A stretch of DNA of 41,686 bases from Bdellovibrio sp. (lineage in GTDB: Bacteria; Bdellovibrionota; Bdellovibrionia; Bdellovibrionales; Bdellovibrionaceae): positions 1 to 41,686 of the forward strand of contig JANYDD010000010.1 in NCBI GenBank assembly GCA_025359945.1. Reading direction: 5' to 3'. Both the position numbers and the translations under genes were made by a program. The notes under the pieces were generated by a model. That model did no database searches and was not told the origin of the DNA. It saw nothing but the letters and a program-made list of their open reading frames with translations. Below, one piece after another: positions 8,530 through 15,748 of the stretch (positions are counted from its first letter, which is position 1; each line of letters opens with the position of its first letter).

Positions 8530-9657
8530 ATGCCAGAATTTTTTGCCTCTTGCCCCAAGGGGCTTAGTGAAGTTCTTGAAAAAGAAATTCGCGACTTGGG
8601 AATTGAAAATACAAAGTTGACTCAGCTAGGAGTCTTTTTTGAATCAAATTGGAAAGAGTGTTACCGAGTCAACTTGTCGTCCAGAATTGCATCAAGGATT
8701 CTAAAACCTATCAAAGATTTTTTTGCCTATCACCAGGATGAGCTTTACCAGCAGGTTTCTAAAATCGATTTTTCTAAACACTTTGATGTGACAAAAAAAA
8801 TTAAAGTCGAATGTTCTTTGCACGATTCCATATTGCACGACCAAAGGTTTGTCGCGATGAAAGTAAAAGACGCGATCGCCGATCATTTTCGCGAACACAC
8901 TGGTGGCGTCCGACCTGACGTCGACACCAAGGATCCTGATGTGCGAATTCATGTCCGCGGGATAAAAAACGAATTCTCGATAGCCCTGGACACCAGCGGA
9001 GAAAGTCTATTTAAGCGTGGCTATCGAATGGAATCAGGCCTGGCCCCACTGAAAGAAAATTTAGCGGCAGGGCTTTTGAAACTGAGCAGTTGGGATCAGC
9101 AGTCGCCGTTGATTGATCCCTTCTGTGGTTCCGGCACTTTTCTCATCGAAGCCGCCTTGATGGCTTTGAAAATACCTCCGGGCAGTTTCCGCAAAAGATT
9201 TGGATTTCAAAATTTAAAAAATTATGACCCAGAAGTTTGGAATATGGTGGTCTCTGAAGAGATCGCGAAAGAAAAAGATTCTTTGGATTTTAAGCTTTAC
9301 GGATTCGATTTGGATTCTCAGGTTTTAAAAAAAGCAAAAGCCAATGCCGAAAACGCAGGGGTTCTTCAGTATCTGCAGTTTCAGCGAAAAGACATCGCCG
9401 AGCTTGAATCGCCGGTCAGTTTGGGAACAGTGGTGACCAATCCGCCTTACGGAGCTAGGTTGGGCGAGGAAGACCTATTGCATGACACTTACAAGGATTT
9501 TTCGCACTCGTTGAAAACGCATTTTAAAGGTTGGAACGCTTGGGTTCTGTCTGGGAATAAAGAATTTTCCAAAGACTTTCATCTAAAGAATTCAAGAAAA
9601 TTTTTCGTGTTTAATGGCGCGATAGAATGCCGATTTTTAAGCTACGCCATCAAGTAA
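8530..9657 (+). CDS. THUMP-domain RNA (guanine-N2) methyltransferase, RlmL-like
   Basis: The protein is a SAM-dependent RNA methyltransferase resembling the N-terminal half of RlmL (YcbY), which makes m2G2445 in 23S rRNA. It starts MPEFFASCPKGLSEVLEKEI, has a THUMP region (VRIHVRGIKNEFSIALDTSG), then the catalytic Rossmann domain with DPFCGSGTFLIEAA (motif I) and VVTNPPYGARLG (motif IV). At 375 residues it lacks the second (RlmK) half of the enterobacterial fusion. ATG 8530 is the natural start; an earlier in-frame start at 8422 would lie inside ETF-QO. It follows ETF-QO by 28 bp and converges on the next gene. Confidence 0.88.
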   Translation: MPEFFASCPKGLSEVLEKEIRDLGIENTKLTQLGVFFESNWKECYRVNLSSRIASRILKPIKDFFAYHQDELYQQVSKIDFSKHFDVTKKIKVECSLHDSILHDQRFVAMKVKDAIADHFREHTGGVRPDVDTKDPDVRIHVRGIKNEFSIALDTSGESLFKRGYRMESGLAPLKENLAAGLLKLSSWDQQSPLIDPFCGSGTFLIEAALMALKIPPGSFRKRFGFQNLKNYDPEVWNMVVSEEIAKEKDSLDFKLYGFDLDSQVLKKAKANAENAGVLQYLQFQRKDIAELESPVSLGTVVTNPPYGARLGEEDLLHDTYKDFSHSLKTHFKGWNAWVLSGNKEFSKDFHLKNSRKFFVFNGAIECRFLSYAIK

Positions 9658-9665
9658 GAATGATT

Positions 9666-10049
9666 TTAATTTAAAATTAAAGCTGGCTTCCAGATCACGA
9701 TCGAAATCGTCAGAATGGCCAGTAGCCAAACAGTCAGCAAAGACACCACGGGCTTTTGCGCGTTCTTTCGAATAAATGTCATCAAAACCCCAAAGCTAAC
9801 CCATGAGAAAACTTTCAAGTAGACCCAAAGTGGAAGCGGGGTCTGAACGCGCGTCAGGTAAAGAAGCGCTAGCCCTGAAACAAGAATAACCACTAGGGAA
9901 GAACCATGCAAGGCCATAAGAACAACGCGAAGTTTGGTCTTTGCGAAATTTTGCTCAGGACGAAAATTAAGGATCACGGCAGAACCAAGGCTTAGCAAAA
10001 GTAAAGTGATGCCCACCCAGTGCAGCCATTTTACCAAATCATAATTCAT
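9666..10049 (-). CDS. Small four-helix membrane protein (SirB/CopD-like)
   Basis: The 127-residue protein contains four hydrophobic helices: LHWVGITLLLLSLGSAVIL, LHGSSLVVILVSGLALLYL, WVYLKVFSWVSFGVLMTFI and VSLLTVWLLAILTISIVIW. The first helix begins LVKWLHWVG and the second starts with a histidine, a layout seen in SirB-like and CopD-like membrane proteins, but no specific function can be claimed. Its start overlaps the end of the LpxD gene by 11 bp, so they are co-translated. It converges with the methyltransferase gene, leaving an 8-bp gap. Confidence 0.65.
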   Translation of the reverse strand: MNYDLVKWLHWVGITLLLLSLGSAVILNFRPEQNFAKTKLRVVLMALHGSSLVVILVSGLALLYLTRVQTPLPLWVYLKVFSWVSFGVLMTFIRKNAQKPVVSLLTVWLLAILTISIVIWKPALILN

Positions 10050-11100
10050 CCGGTTTCTCCTGATCCAATTTTAAAAACTTTGTAATTTTTGCTATCTGCT
10101 TTCTCATGTTCGTTAGGTTTCGCAAGTTTGCCAAAGTCCGTAAGCCATCATCAAAAGGCTCTAACGGATAACCTGTATAGGCGCCACTTTTTAAAGTGTC
10201 GCGAGTGACTGCCGAGCGCCCGCCGATAATAACGTTGTCGCCCACGCGAACGTGGTCCTGCATAACCACGGCCCCAGCGGCAGTGAAATTTGAGCCAATA
10301 TGACAAGACCCAGCCATCATAAATCCCGCAGCCATGATGGCATTGGGACCAATTGAACAATTGTGAGCCACGTGACTGTGGCTATCTAATTTCGTACCGC
10401 GGCCAATGCGAGTTTCAGACAAAGTGGCCCGATCTATGGTGCAAAGCGCGCTGATGACAACGTCGTCTTCGATCACCACCCGACCTACTTGCGCAATTTT
10501 TTTGTGCACTTGAGATTCCGTTGAGAAACCAAAACCACCACTGCCAATAACCGAATGCGAATAGATTTCGCAATTTTGTCCCACCTGGCAGTTTTCGCCA
10601 ATGACAACGAAGGGGTGCAAATAACTGTTGTCGCCCACACTGCAGTTTTTTTCTAGGACAACATAAGGGGCAAGCACCACATTATTACCAATAACAACAC
10701 CTTCGGAAATCACGCAGCCTTGGGAAATTGTTACCCCCTTGCCCATGGTGAATTTAGAAGTCTGAAGCGGCGCTTGGTTGTGCCACCTGGAAAATTTGCC
10801 ATCAAAGTAGGGTAAAACTTGGGCCATGACCTGCCGGATATTGCGGGTAGCAAATATCGTTTTTGTTGTGGAGGTTGTGGCGCCTACTAATTTTGCGTCA
10901 ATTATAATAGTTTTCGCAGATTCTGACTGCAACGCTTGGGTCAAGTCGTTCGTCTTAGAAATGAAGACTAACGACGGACTTGGTCCACTTACGGAAAGTG
11001 GGTCATCAGAAAGTTCACCGAATTTTTGGATCCAAAGATCAGCAAACTTTTCGAATAAAAATTGAGAACTTACTTTTTCAGAGGGTAAAAATGAATTCAT
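10039..11100 (-). CDS. lpxD: LpxD-family UDP-3-O-acyl-glucosamine N-acyltransferase
   Basis: LpxD adds the N-linked hydroxyacyl chain to UDP-3-O-acyl-glucosamine in lipid A synthesis. The N-terminal uridine-binding domain (about 1-110) is followed by a left-handed beta helix of hexapeptide repeats (VTISQGCVISEGVVIGNNVV and so on), the GSGGFGF loop, and His246 in HSHVAHNCSIG, which matches the catalytic histidine. A C-terminal helix (LANLRNLTNMRKQIAKITKF) completes the fold. The usual neighbours (bamA, skp, fabZ, lpxA) are absent, so it may be a paralogue with a different acyl or sugar specificity. It shares a transcript with the four-helix membrane protein. Confidence 0.88.
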   Translation of the reverse strand: MNSFLPSEKVSSQFLFEKFADLWIQKFGELSDDPLSVSGPSPSLVFISKTNDLTQALQSESAKTIIIDAKLVGATTSTTKTIFATRNIRQVMAQVLPYFDGKFSRWHNQAPLQTSKFTMGKGVTISQGCVISEGVVIGNNVVLAPYVVLEKNCSVGDNSYLHPFVVIGENCQVGQNCEIYSHSVIGSGGFGFSTESQVHKKIAQVGRVVIEDDVVISALCTIDRATLSETRIGRGTKLDSHSHVAHNCSIGPNAIMAAGFMMAGSCHIGSNFTAAGAVVMQDHVRVGDNVIIGGRSAVTRDTLKSGAYTGYPLEPFDDGLRTLANLRNLTNMRKQIAKITKFLKLDQEKPDEL

Positions 11101-11252
11101 GTCTTTTCCTTGATTAGTTTTTTTTCTTAAAAAAAGGAACTGATTGGATTTTTTTTCTAAGATTTGTTAATGCTGCGCACTGTGTGTATTTGGATGCCAA
11201 GAATCTGAAGCTGTAATAGAAAATGACTTTGGTCAATAGAGAGGGAGGCTTA

Positions 11253-11789
11253 ATGGCAAAAAAGGTGAATAAAAAACCTGCAAAATCCGAATCTAAATCT
11301 GAAACAAAATCTGGCGGAAAAAAAGAATTGAAAAAAGAAACCACTAAAGTAACCACTAAAGTAGCCAGTAAAGAAGCTAGTAAATTAGCTAAGAAAGAAA
11401 CAAAAGAAGTCGCGGCTTCAAAAGTCGAACCTCAATCTGATAAAAACACTTCCCCAAAAGCCGAAAAGCCCGAGAAAGCTGCAAAAGTTAAAAAGCCAAA
11501 ATTGACCGTCGAAGAAAAAAAAGCAAACAGCGACGCTAAAAAAGCAGAAAAAGTAGCCGCTCAAGCTGCCGCGACCAACGCAGAAGAAAACCGCCAGTGG
11601 CAAGAATTTAAGGACAAATACGACGGAGAAAAAGTGGCGCAGTATTCGATGAAAGCTGCTTTTCAAGCTCAGCAAGCCATTCAGCACAAAATTCTGGGCT
11701 GGGGTTTTATTTTAAGCAACGTCAACGATCGCCTTGAGGTTTTGTTCGAATCCGGTAAAAAGATTTTAATCAGCAACTACCAAGGTTAG
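11253..11789 (+). CDS. Lysine/alanine-rich protein upstream of IF-1
   Basis: Function not recognised. ATG 11253 is chosen for the GAGGGAGG just upstream; an earlier in-frame start at 11223 lacks one. The N-terminal 105 residues are low complexity, dominated by K, A, S, E and T (histone-tail-like, for example KKETTKVTTKVASKEASKLA). The last 70 residues look folded (NRQWQEFKDKYDGEKVAQYS, then GWGFILSNVNDRLEVLFESG). The basic tail suggests nucleic acid binding. It starts a plus-strand run with IF-1 (12 bp downstream) and Tex, so a link to translation or transcription is plausible but inferred. Confidence 0.75.
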   Translation: MAKKVNKKPAKSESKSETKSGGKKELKKETTKVTTKVASKEASKLAKKETKEVAASKVEPQSDKNTSPKAEKPEKAAKVKKPKLTVEEKKANSDAKKAEKVAAQAAATNAEENRQWQEFKDKYDGEKVAQYSMKAAFQAQQAIQHKILGWGFILSNVNDRLEVLFESGKKILISNYQG

Positions 11790-11801
11790 GAAAATTAGAA
11801 C

Positions 11802-12020
11802 ATGGCCAAAGACGACTTAGCTCAGATCGACGGAAAAATTAGTGACGCCCTAGCCGGGGGAATTTACAAAGTCATGCTGGATAATAAAGTTGAAATTCAG
11901 GCGAAGTTGTGCGGAAAAATGCGTCGGTTTAATATCAGAGTGGTCGTTGGTGACAAGGTTACAGTCGGTGTTTCCCCTTATGATCCTAGTCATGGTTTAA
12001 TCATGTACCGTCACAAATAA
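11802..12020 (+). CDS. infA: Translation initiation factor IF-1
   Basis: The 72-residue S1/OB-fold protein reads MAKDDLAQIDGKISDALAGG, then YKVMLDNKVEIQAKLCGKMR and GDKVTVGVSPYDPSHGLIMY, which aligns along its full length with IF-1. IF-1 binds the 30S A site and acts with IF-2 and IF-3 during initiation. The length is exactly the family norm. A weak GGA lies upstream of the ATG. It sits 12 bp after the lysine-rich gene and 5 bp before Tex, so the three probably form one operon. Many bacteria keep infA near secY or alone. Confidence 0.95.
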   Translation: MAKDDLAQIDGKISDALAGGIYKVMLDNKVEIQAKLCGKMRRFNIRVVVGDKVTVGVSPYDPSHGLIMYRHK

Positions 12021-12025
12021 TCTGA

Positions 12026-14659
12026 ATGGAAGCTCAATTACAAAGATATTTTAAATCGCAAGCTGGTGAAATCGACTTTCGTTCGGTACAGGTCGTTATC
12101 GAATTAACTGCTGAAGGCGCGACTGTTCCATTTCTGGCGCGCTACCGAAAAGATAAAACCGGAAACTTGGACGAAGTCCAAATCCGCAAAGTGATCGAAG
12201 TTCATGAAACTTTCCAAGAAATTGTGAAGCGAAAAGTCTTTCTATTAAAAGAAATTGGTGAACAAGGAAATCTTTCAGCTGATATACAGAAACGTATTGA
12301 AGTCAGCTGGGATTTGGGAGAACTGGAAGAAATTTATCGCCCGTTCAAAAAGAAAAAAAAGACCAAAGCGACTTTGGCTCGCGATGCGGGGTTAGAGCCT
12401 TTGGCTTTGTGGATTTGGGACGTTGGACACCAGCTTTTATCTGATGATACGGCCCTGGAAGTTAAAGCAAAAAATTTTTTAAATATTCCTGCAGGGGTTA
12501 TTAGTTACGAAATGGCTTTAAAAGGCGCGCAGGATATCGTTGTTGAAAAAATAGTCAATGAACCTGGATTGCGCGAAAAAGTTCGGGAAAATTATTTTTC
12601 CCATGGGCTGGTAGTTTCAAAACGCACTAAGAATTTTAAGCCTCATTCAAAATTTGAAATGTACGCCGATTTTCAAGAGCCCGTAAAAAGTCTTTTGGAT
12701 TCAAGGCATTCGCACCGATACTTGGCCATGCGACGAGGCTGGCAAGAAGAAGAATTATTGGTCGAAATCCAATTCGAAGAAGACTCAATGCTTGCGTCAT
12801 TCGAGATTTACGCCACTAGTACGCCGTCAACGACCGCAGGTTTATTTTTAAAAGACAGTGCCAGGCAGGCATTGAAAGTTTACGTCATTCCGTCGGTTTC
12901 GAATGAAGTCCACAAAGCCCTGAAAGATAAAGCTGACTTGGATTCGATCCAAGTTTTTGCTGAAAATGTGCGGAAAATTTTATTAGCGTCGCCTTACGGA
13001 CCAAGGGTCGTGCTGGGGCTGGATCCAGGGCTAAAAACGGGATGTAAGTTAGCGCTAGTAGATAAATCCGGCCAATATATTTCGCACACAGTGCTGGATA
13101 TTCTAGGATCAGAAGCTTTTTCAAAAGCCAAAACTTTGTTTTCGGAAGTTTTGAAACAAATAAAAATTGAAGCTATCGCAGTGGGTAATGGAACGGCTGG
13201 TCGTCAGGCTGAATCTTTTGTTCGAAAAGTTTTAAAAGATATTGGACAAGAAATTCCCGTCGTTATGGTCAGCGAAGCTGGGGCCAGCGTGTATTCGGCT
13301 TCGGAATTGGCGCGCGAAGAATTTCCACAATTAGATTTGACCGTAAAAGGGGCAATTTCTATTGCAAGGCGATTGCAGGATCCGCTATCCGAACTTGTAA
13401 AAGTTGATCCCAAAAGCATTGGGGTTGGTCAGTACCAACACGATGTGAATCAAAACCTTTTAAAAAAGAGTTTGGATCATGTTGTTGAAAGTTGCGTAAA
13501 TATGGTGGGCGTTGATCTGAATACGGCGTCCCCCGCATTGTTGGCGCAGATTTCGGGAATCGGACCTGCCTTGGCGCAAAACATCGTTGAGTTCCGCAAA
13601 GCGCAACTTTTTAAAGATCGGATGGAACTTTTGAAGGTTCCTAAGTTTTCTAGCAAAGCCTTTGAGCAGTCGGCGGGTTTTTTAAGAATTCCCCAAGCCA
13701 AAAGTTTTTTGGATACCACAGGAATTCACCCTGAGCGTTATCAGGCCGTAAAAGATATGACCCAAGAATTGGGTATCCCCGTCAATGAATTGGCAGGCGA
13801 AGGCGCAAAAAAGCTTTTGCCCCTGAAAGAAAAGTACGCACCTATTATCGGCGAGTTCACTTTCTTAGACATTATCAACGAGCTGACGAAACCCGGGCGC
13901 GATCCGCGCGATCCTTTTAAAGTTTTTCAATTCCGCGATGATATTTTTGAAGTGAAAGATTTGAAGGAAGGTATGATTTGTTCAGGGATCGTAACAAATG
14001 TGACCAACTTTGGGGCCTTTGTGGATATTGGCGTACATCAAGATGGTTTGGTCCATATTTCGGAATTGGCTCATCAATTTGTAGATGATCCTAGAAAAGT
14101 GGTGAGTCCCGGTGACCAAGTCAAAGTCAAAGTCAGGGCCGTAGATCTGGATAAAAAACAAATTTCTTTGTCGATGAAATTAGATGCCGCGCCTCAGGTC
14201 AATCAAAACCGAAATGATAGAAAAATTGTATTTAAAGAGCCTCGTGCGGCTCAGCCGCAGCAGCGACCTGTAGGAGGCTCTAATAATAATCGCAATGGAC
14301 AAGCACCTCGAGGTGCCAGGCCAAAACTTCAGAGCCAGACAGCGGGGATGCCTGTGGGGATGCCTGCGCCAAAGCCAGTGGTTGAGAAACCAAAAACAAG
14401 CGAGCGTTTTAAAAAGCCCGAAAAGCCTAAAATCCTTCCGAAAAATATCAAGCCCGAATTTGTGAGCCAGAAAAAATTTGAAAAGAAAAAAGATTCTCGA
14501 GGTGGGAAGGATTTTGCGCAGCCGATTTATCCTAATAGTCCGCCCAGCAGTTCTGCCAATGCTGCCGGCGCGAATAGACCAGGCCCAGCAGCAGCGAAAA
14601 CTACTTTCAACAATAATCCATTTGCAGCCCTGCAGTTAAATATTAAAAAAGACTCCTGA
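12026..14659 (+). CDS. tex: Tex-family RNA-binding transcription accessory protein
   Basis: Tex is a conserved RNA-binding protein related to eukaryotic Spt6. Visible in order: N-terminal helical region with GATVPFLARYRKDKTGNLDE; the YqgF-like nuclease fold (RVVLGLDPGLKTGCKLALVD); helix-hairpin-helix motifs (ASPALLAQISGIGPALAQNI); and the S1 domain (MICSGIVTNVTNFGAFVDIG, then QDGLVHISELAHQFV) near residues 650-725. About 150 residues beyond S1 form a P/K/N/Q-rich disordered tail ending NNPFAALQLNIKKDS, which makes the protein 877 residues against about 780 usually. It starts five bases after IF-1. Confidence 0.95.
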   Translation: MEAQLQRYFKSQAGEIDFRSVQVVIELTAEGATVPFLARYRKDKTGNLDEVQIRKVIEVHETFQEIVKRKVFLLKEIGEQGNLSADIQKRIEVSWDLGELEEIYRPFKKKKKTKATLARDAGLEPLALWIWDVGHQLLSDDTALEVKAKNFLNIPAGVISYEMALKGAQDIVVEKIVNEPGLREKVRENYFSHGLVVSKRTKNFKPHSKFEMYADFQEPVKSLLDSRHSHRYLAMRRGWQEEELLVEIQFEEDSMLASFEIYATSTPSTTAGLFLKDSARQALKVYVIPSVSNEVHKALKDKADLDSIQVFAENVRKILLASPYGPRVVLGLDPGLKTGCKLALVDKSGQYISHTVLDILGSEAFSKAKTLFSEVLKQIKIEAIAVGNGTAGRQAESFVRKVLKDIGQEIPVVMVSEAGASVYSASELAREEFPQLDLTVKGAISIARRLQDPLSELVKVDPKSIGVGQYQHDVNQNLLKKSLDHVVESCVNMVGVDLNTASPALLAQISGIGPALAQNIVEFRKAQLFKDRMELLKVPKFSSKAFEQSAGFLRIPQAKSFLDTTGIHPERYQAVKDMTQELGIPVNELAGEGAKKLLPLKEKYAPIIGEFTFLDIINELTKPGRDPRDPFKVFQFRDDIFEVKDLKEGMICSGIVTNVTNFGAFVDIGVHQDGLVHISELAHQFVDDPRKVVSPGDQVKVKVRAVDLDKKQISLSMKLDAAPQVNQNRNDRKIVFKEPRAAQPQQRPVGGSNNNRNGQAPRGARPKLQSQTAGMPVGMPAPKPVVEKPKTSERFKKPEKPKILPKNIKPEFVSQKKFEKKKDSRGGKDFAQPIYPNSPPSSSANAAGANRPGPAAAKTTFNNNPFAALQLNIKKDS

Positions 14660-14771
14660 GGGTGGACCAGCTACAAAATTTTTTGATCGGCGGTCTGTTG
14701 CCGGACGTCGGCGCCTGGCTAGCTGGACCTGCATTAATTAAGAAATTAGCCGCGGTTATTCTGTTATCGCA

Positions 14772-15554
14772 CTAACACAAATTGTTTTTGATTATAATTT
14801 TGGAAAGCTCGCGAAATCCTAAGCCGCCAGATCCCGTAGTGATAAATCGAGGTTTGTGCTGAATTTGCTTTTCAAAATTTTTGAAATTGGCCACAGCAAA
14901 AGTGTTCCGAAAATATTTCCACATCGGTTCGTCATTTGGGGAATCACCAATAAAGGCCACTTGGTTTTTAAATTCCGCTGTCTTTAACTTCATTTCCTTT
15001 TTTAAAAAAGTTAAGGTTGTCGTCAGTTTGTTAAAATCACCGAACCAACCGTTGATATGAATCGAACTGACTTTGGCTTGTGCGTGGTGCTTTTCAAAAA
15101 TGGAGACAATTTTTTTAATCTCGGTCGCGGACAAAGGCTTGACGTCCTCGCAGAAATCGATTGCCAAATCGAACAATCTGCAAAACTGGTCGGACGAAAC
15201 TGCGCATCCAGGAATTTTTTTTAAGATCTCAATCTGAATTTTCTTGAGTTTTTTTTGATGGGCTAATCGTTCTTTTTCAGTTTGCAGGAAAAAGCGATGC
15301 ATTTTTTTTTGATGGTACCGAAAATAAAAAGCGCCGTTTTCGCCGATGACTCCGGCCACTGGCCAATATCTGGCAATCATTTCACAATATCCTGCGGGCC
15401 GTCCGGTGATGGGAACAACGCGGACACCACAGTCCGCCAAATCCCAAACCGATTGATAAGCTTCGGGATGAAGTTGGCCTTCGTCGGTCATGGTGTCGTC
15501 AATATCCGTGCAAAGGATTGAAATTTTATTTTTAAATGCGTCCGCGTTTTTCAT
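14772..15554 (-). CDS. HAD-superfamily phosphatase (class IIB/Cof-like)
   Basis: The protein is a haloacid-dehalogenase-type hydrolase. Motif I is CTDIDDTMTDEG (nucleophile Asp17, acid Asp19), motif II is PITGRP, and motif IV is GDSPNDEPMWKYF. The C2B cap between them resembles sugar-phosphate phosphatases such as mannosyl-3-phosphoglycerate or sucrose-6-phosphate phosphatase, but the substrate cannot be fixed. It is 260 residues and cytosolic. It converges on tex with 112 bp between, and is divergent from topA. Confidence 0.85.
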   Translation of the reverse strand: MKNADAFKNKISILCTDIDDTMTDEGQLHPEAYQSVWDLADCGVRVVPITGRPAGYCEMIARYWPVAGVIGENGAFYFRYHQKKMHRFFLQTEKERLAHQKKLKKIQIEILKKIPGCAVSSDQFCRLFDLAIDFCEDVKPLSATEIKKIVSIFEKHHAQAKVSSIHINGWFGDFNKLTTTLTFLKKEMKLKTAEFKNQVAFIGDSPNDEPMWKYFRNTFAVANFKNFEKQIQHKPRFITTGSGGLGFRELSKIIIKNNLC

Positions 15555-15748
15555 TCTATTTTAACGCTACAGTTGGAAAAAAAAAACTCTACAAGTAATT
15601 GAGCTGAAGCCCCGAGTCGAAAAATAGTCTTGCTAAAAGAACTCAAAACGAATCAATTTCTTTACAGGATCCTGATTTCAATCTAAGACCTTCGTCCTAC
15701 ACGGCGCCGATTTTCCATTCGCTTCCAGAGAGGTATTCAAGACAAGAA

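Noticed and set aside
14662-14775. Short GTG frame of 37 residues after tex, with a hydrophobic middle
   Set aside because: The only candidate ribosome binding site abuts the start, and the frame overlaps the HAD gene end by 4 bp. Nothing supports it beyond an open frame.
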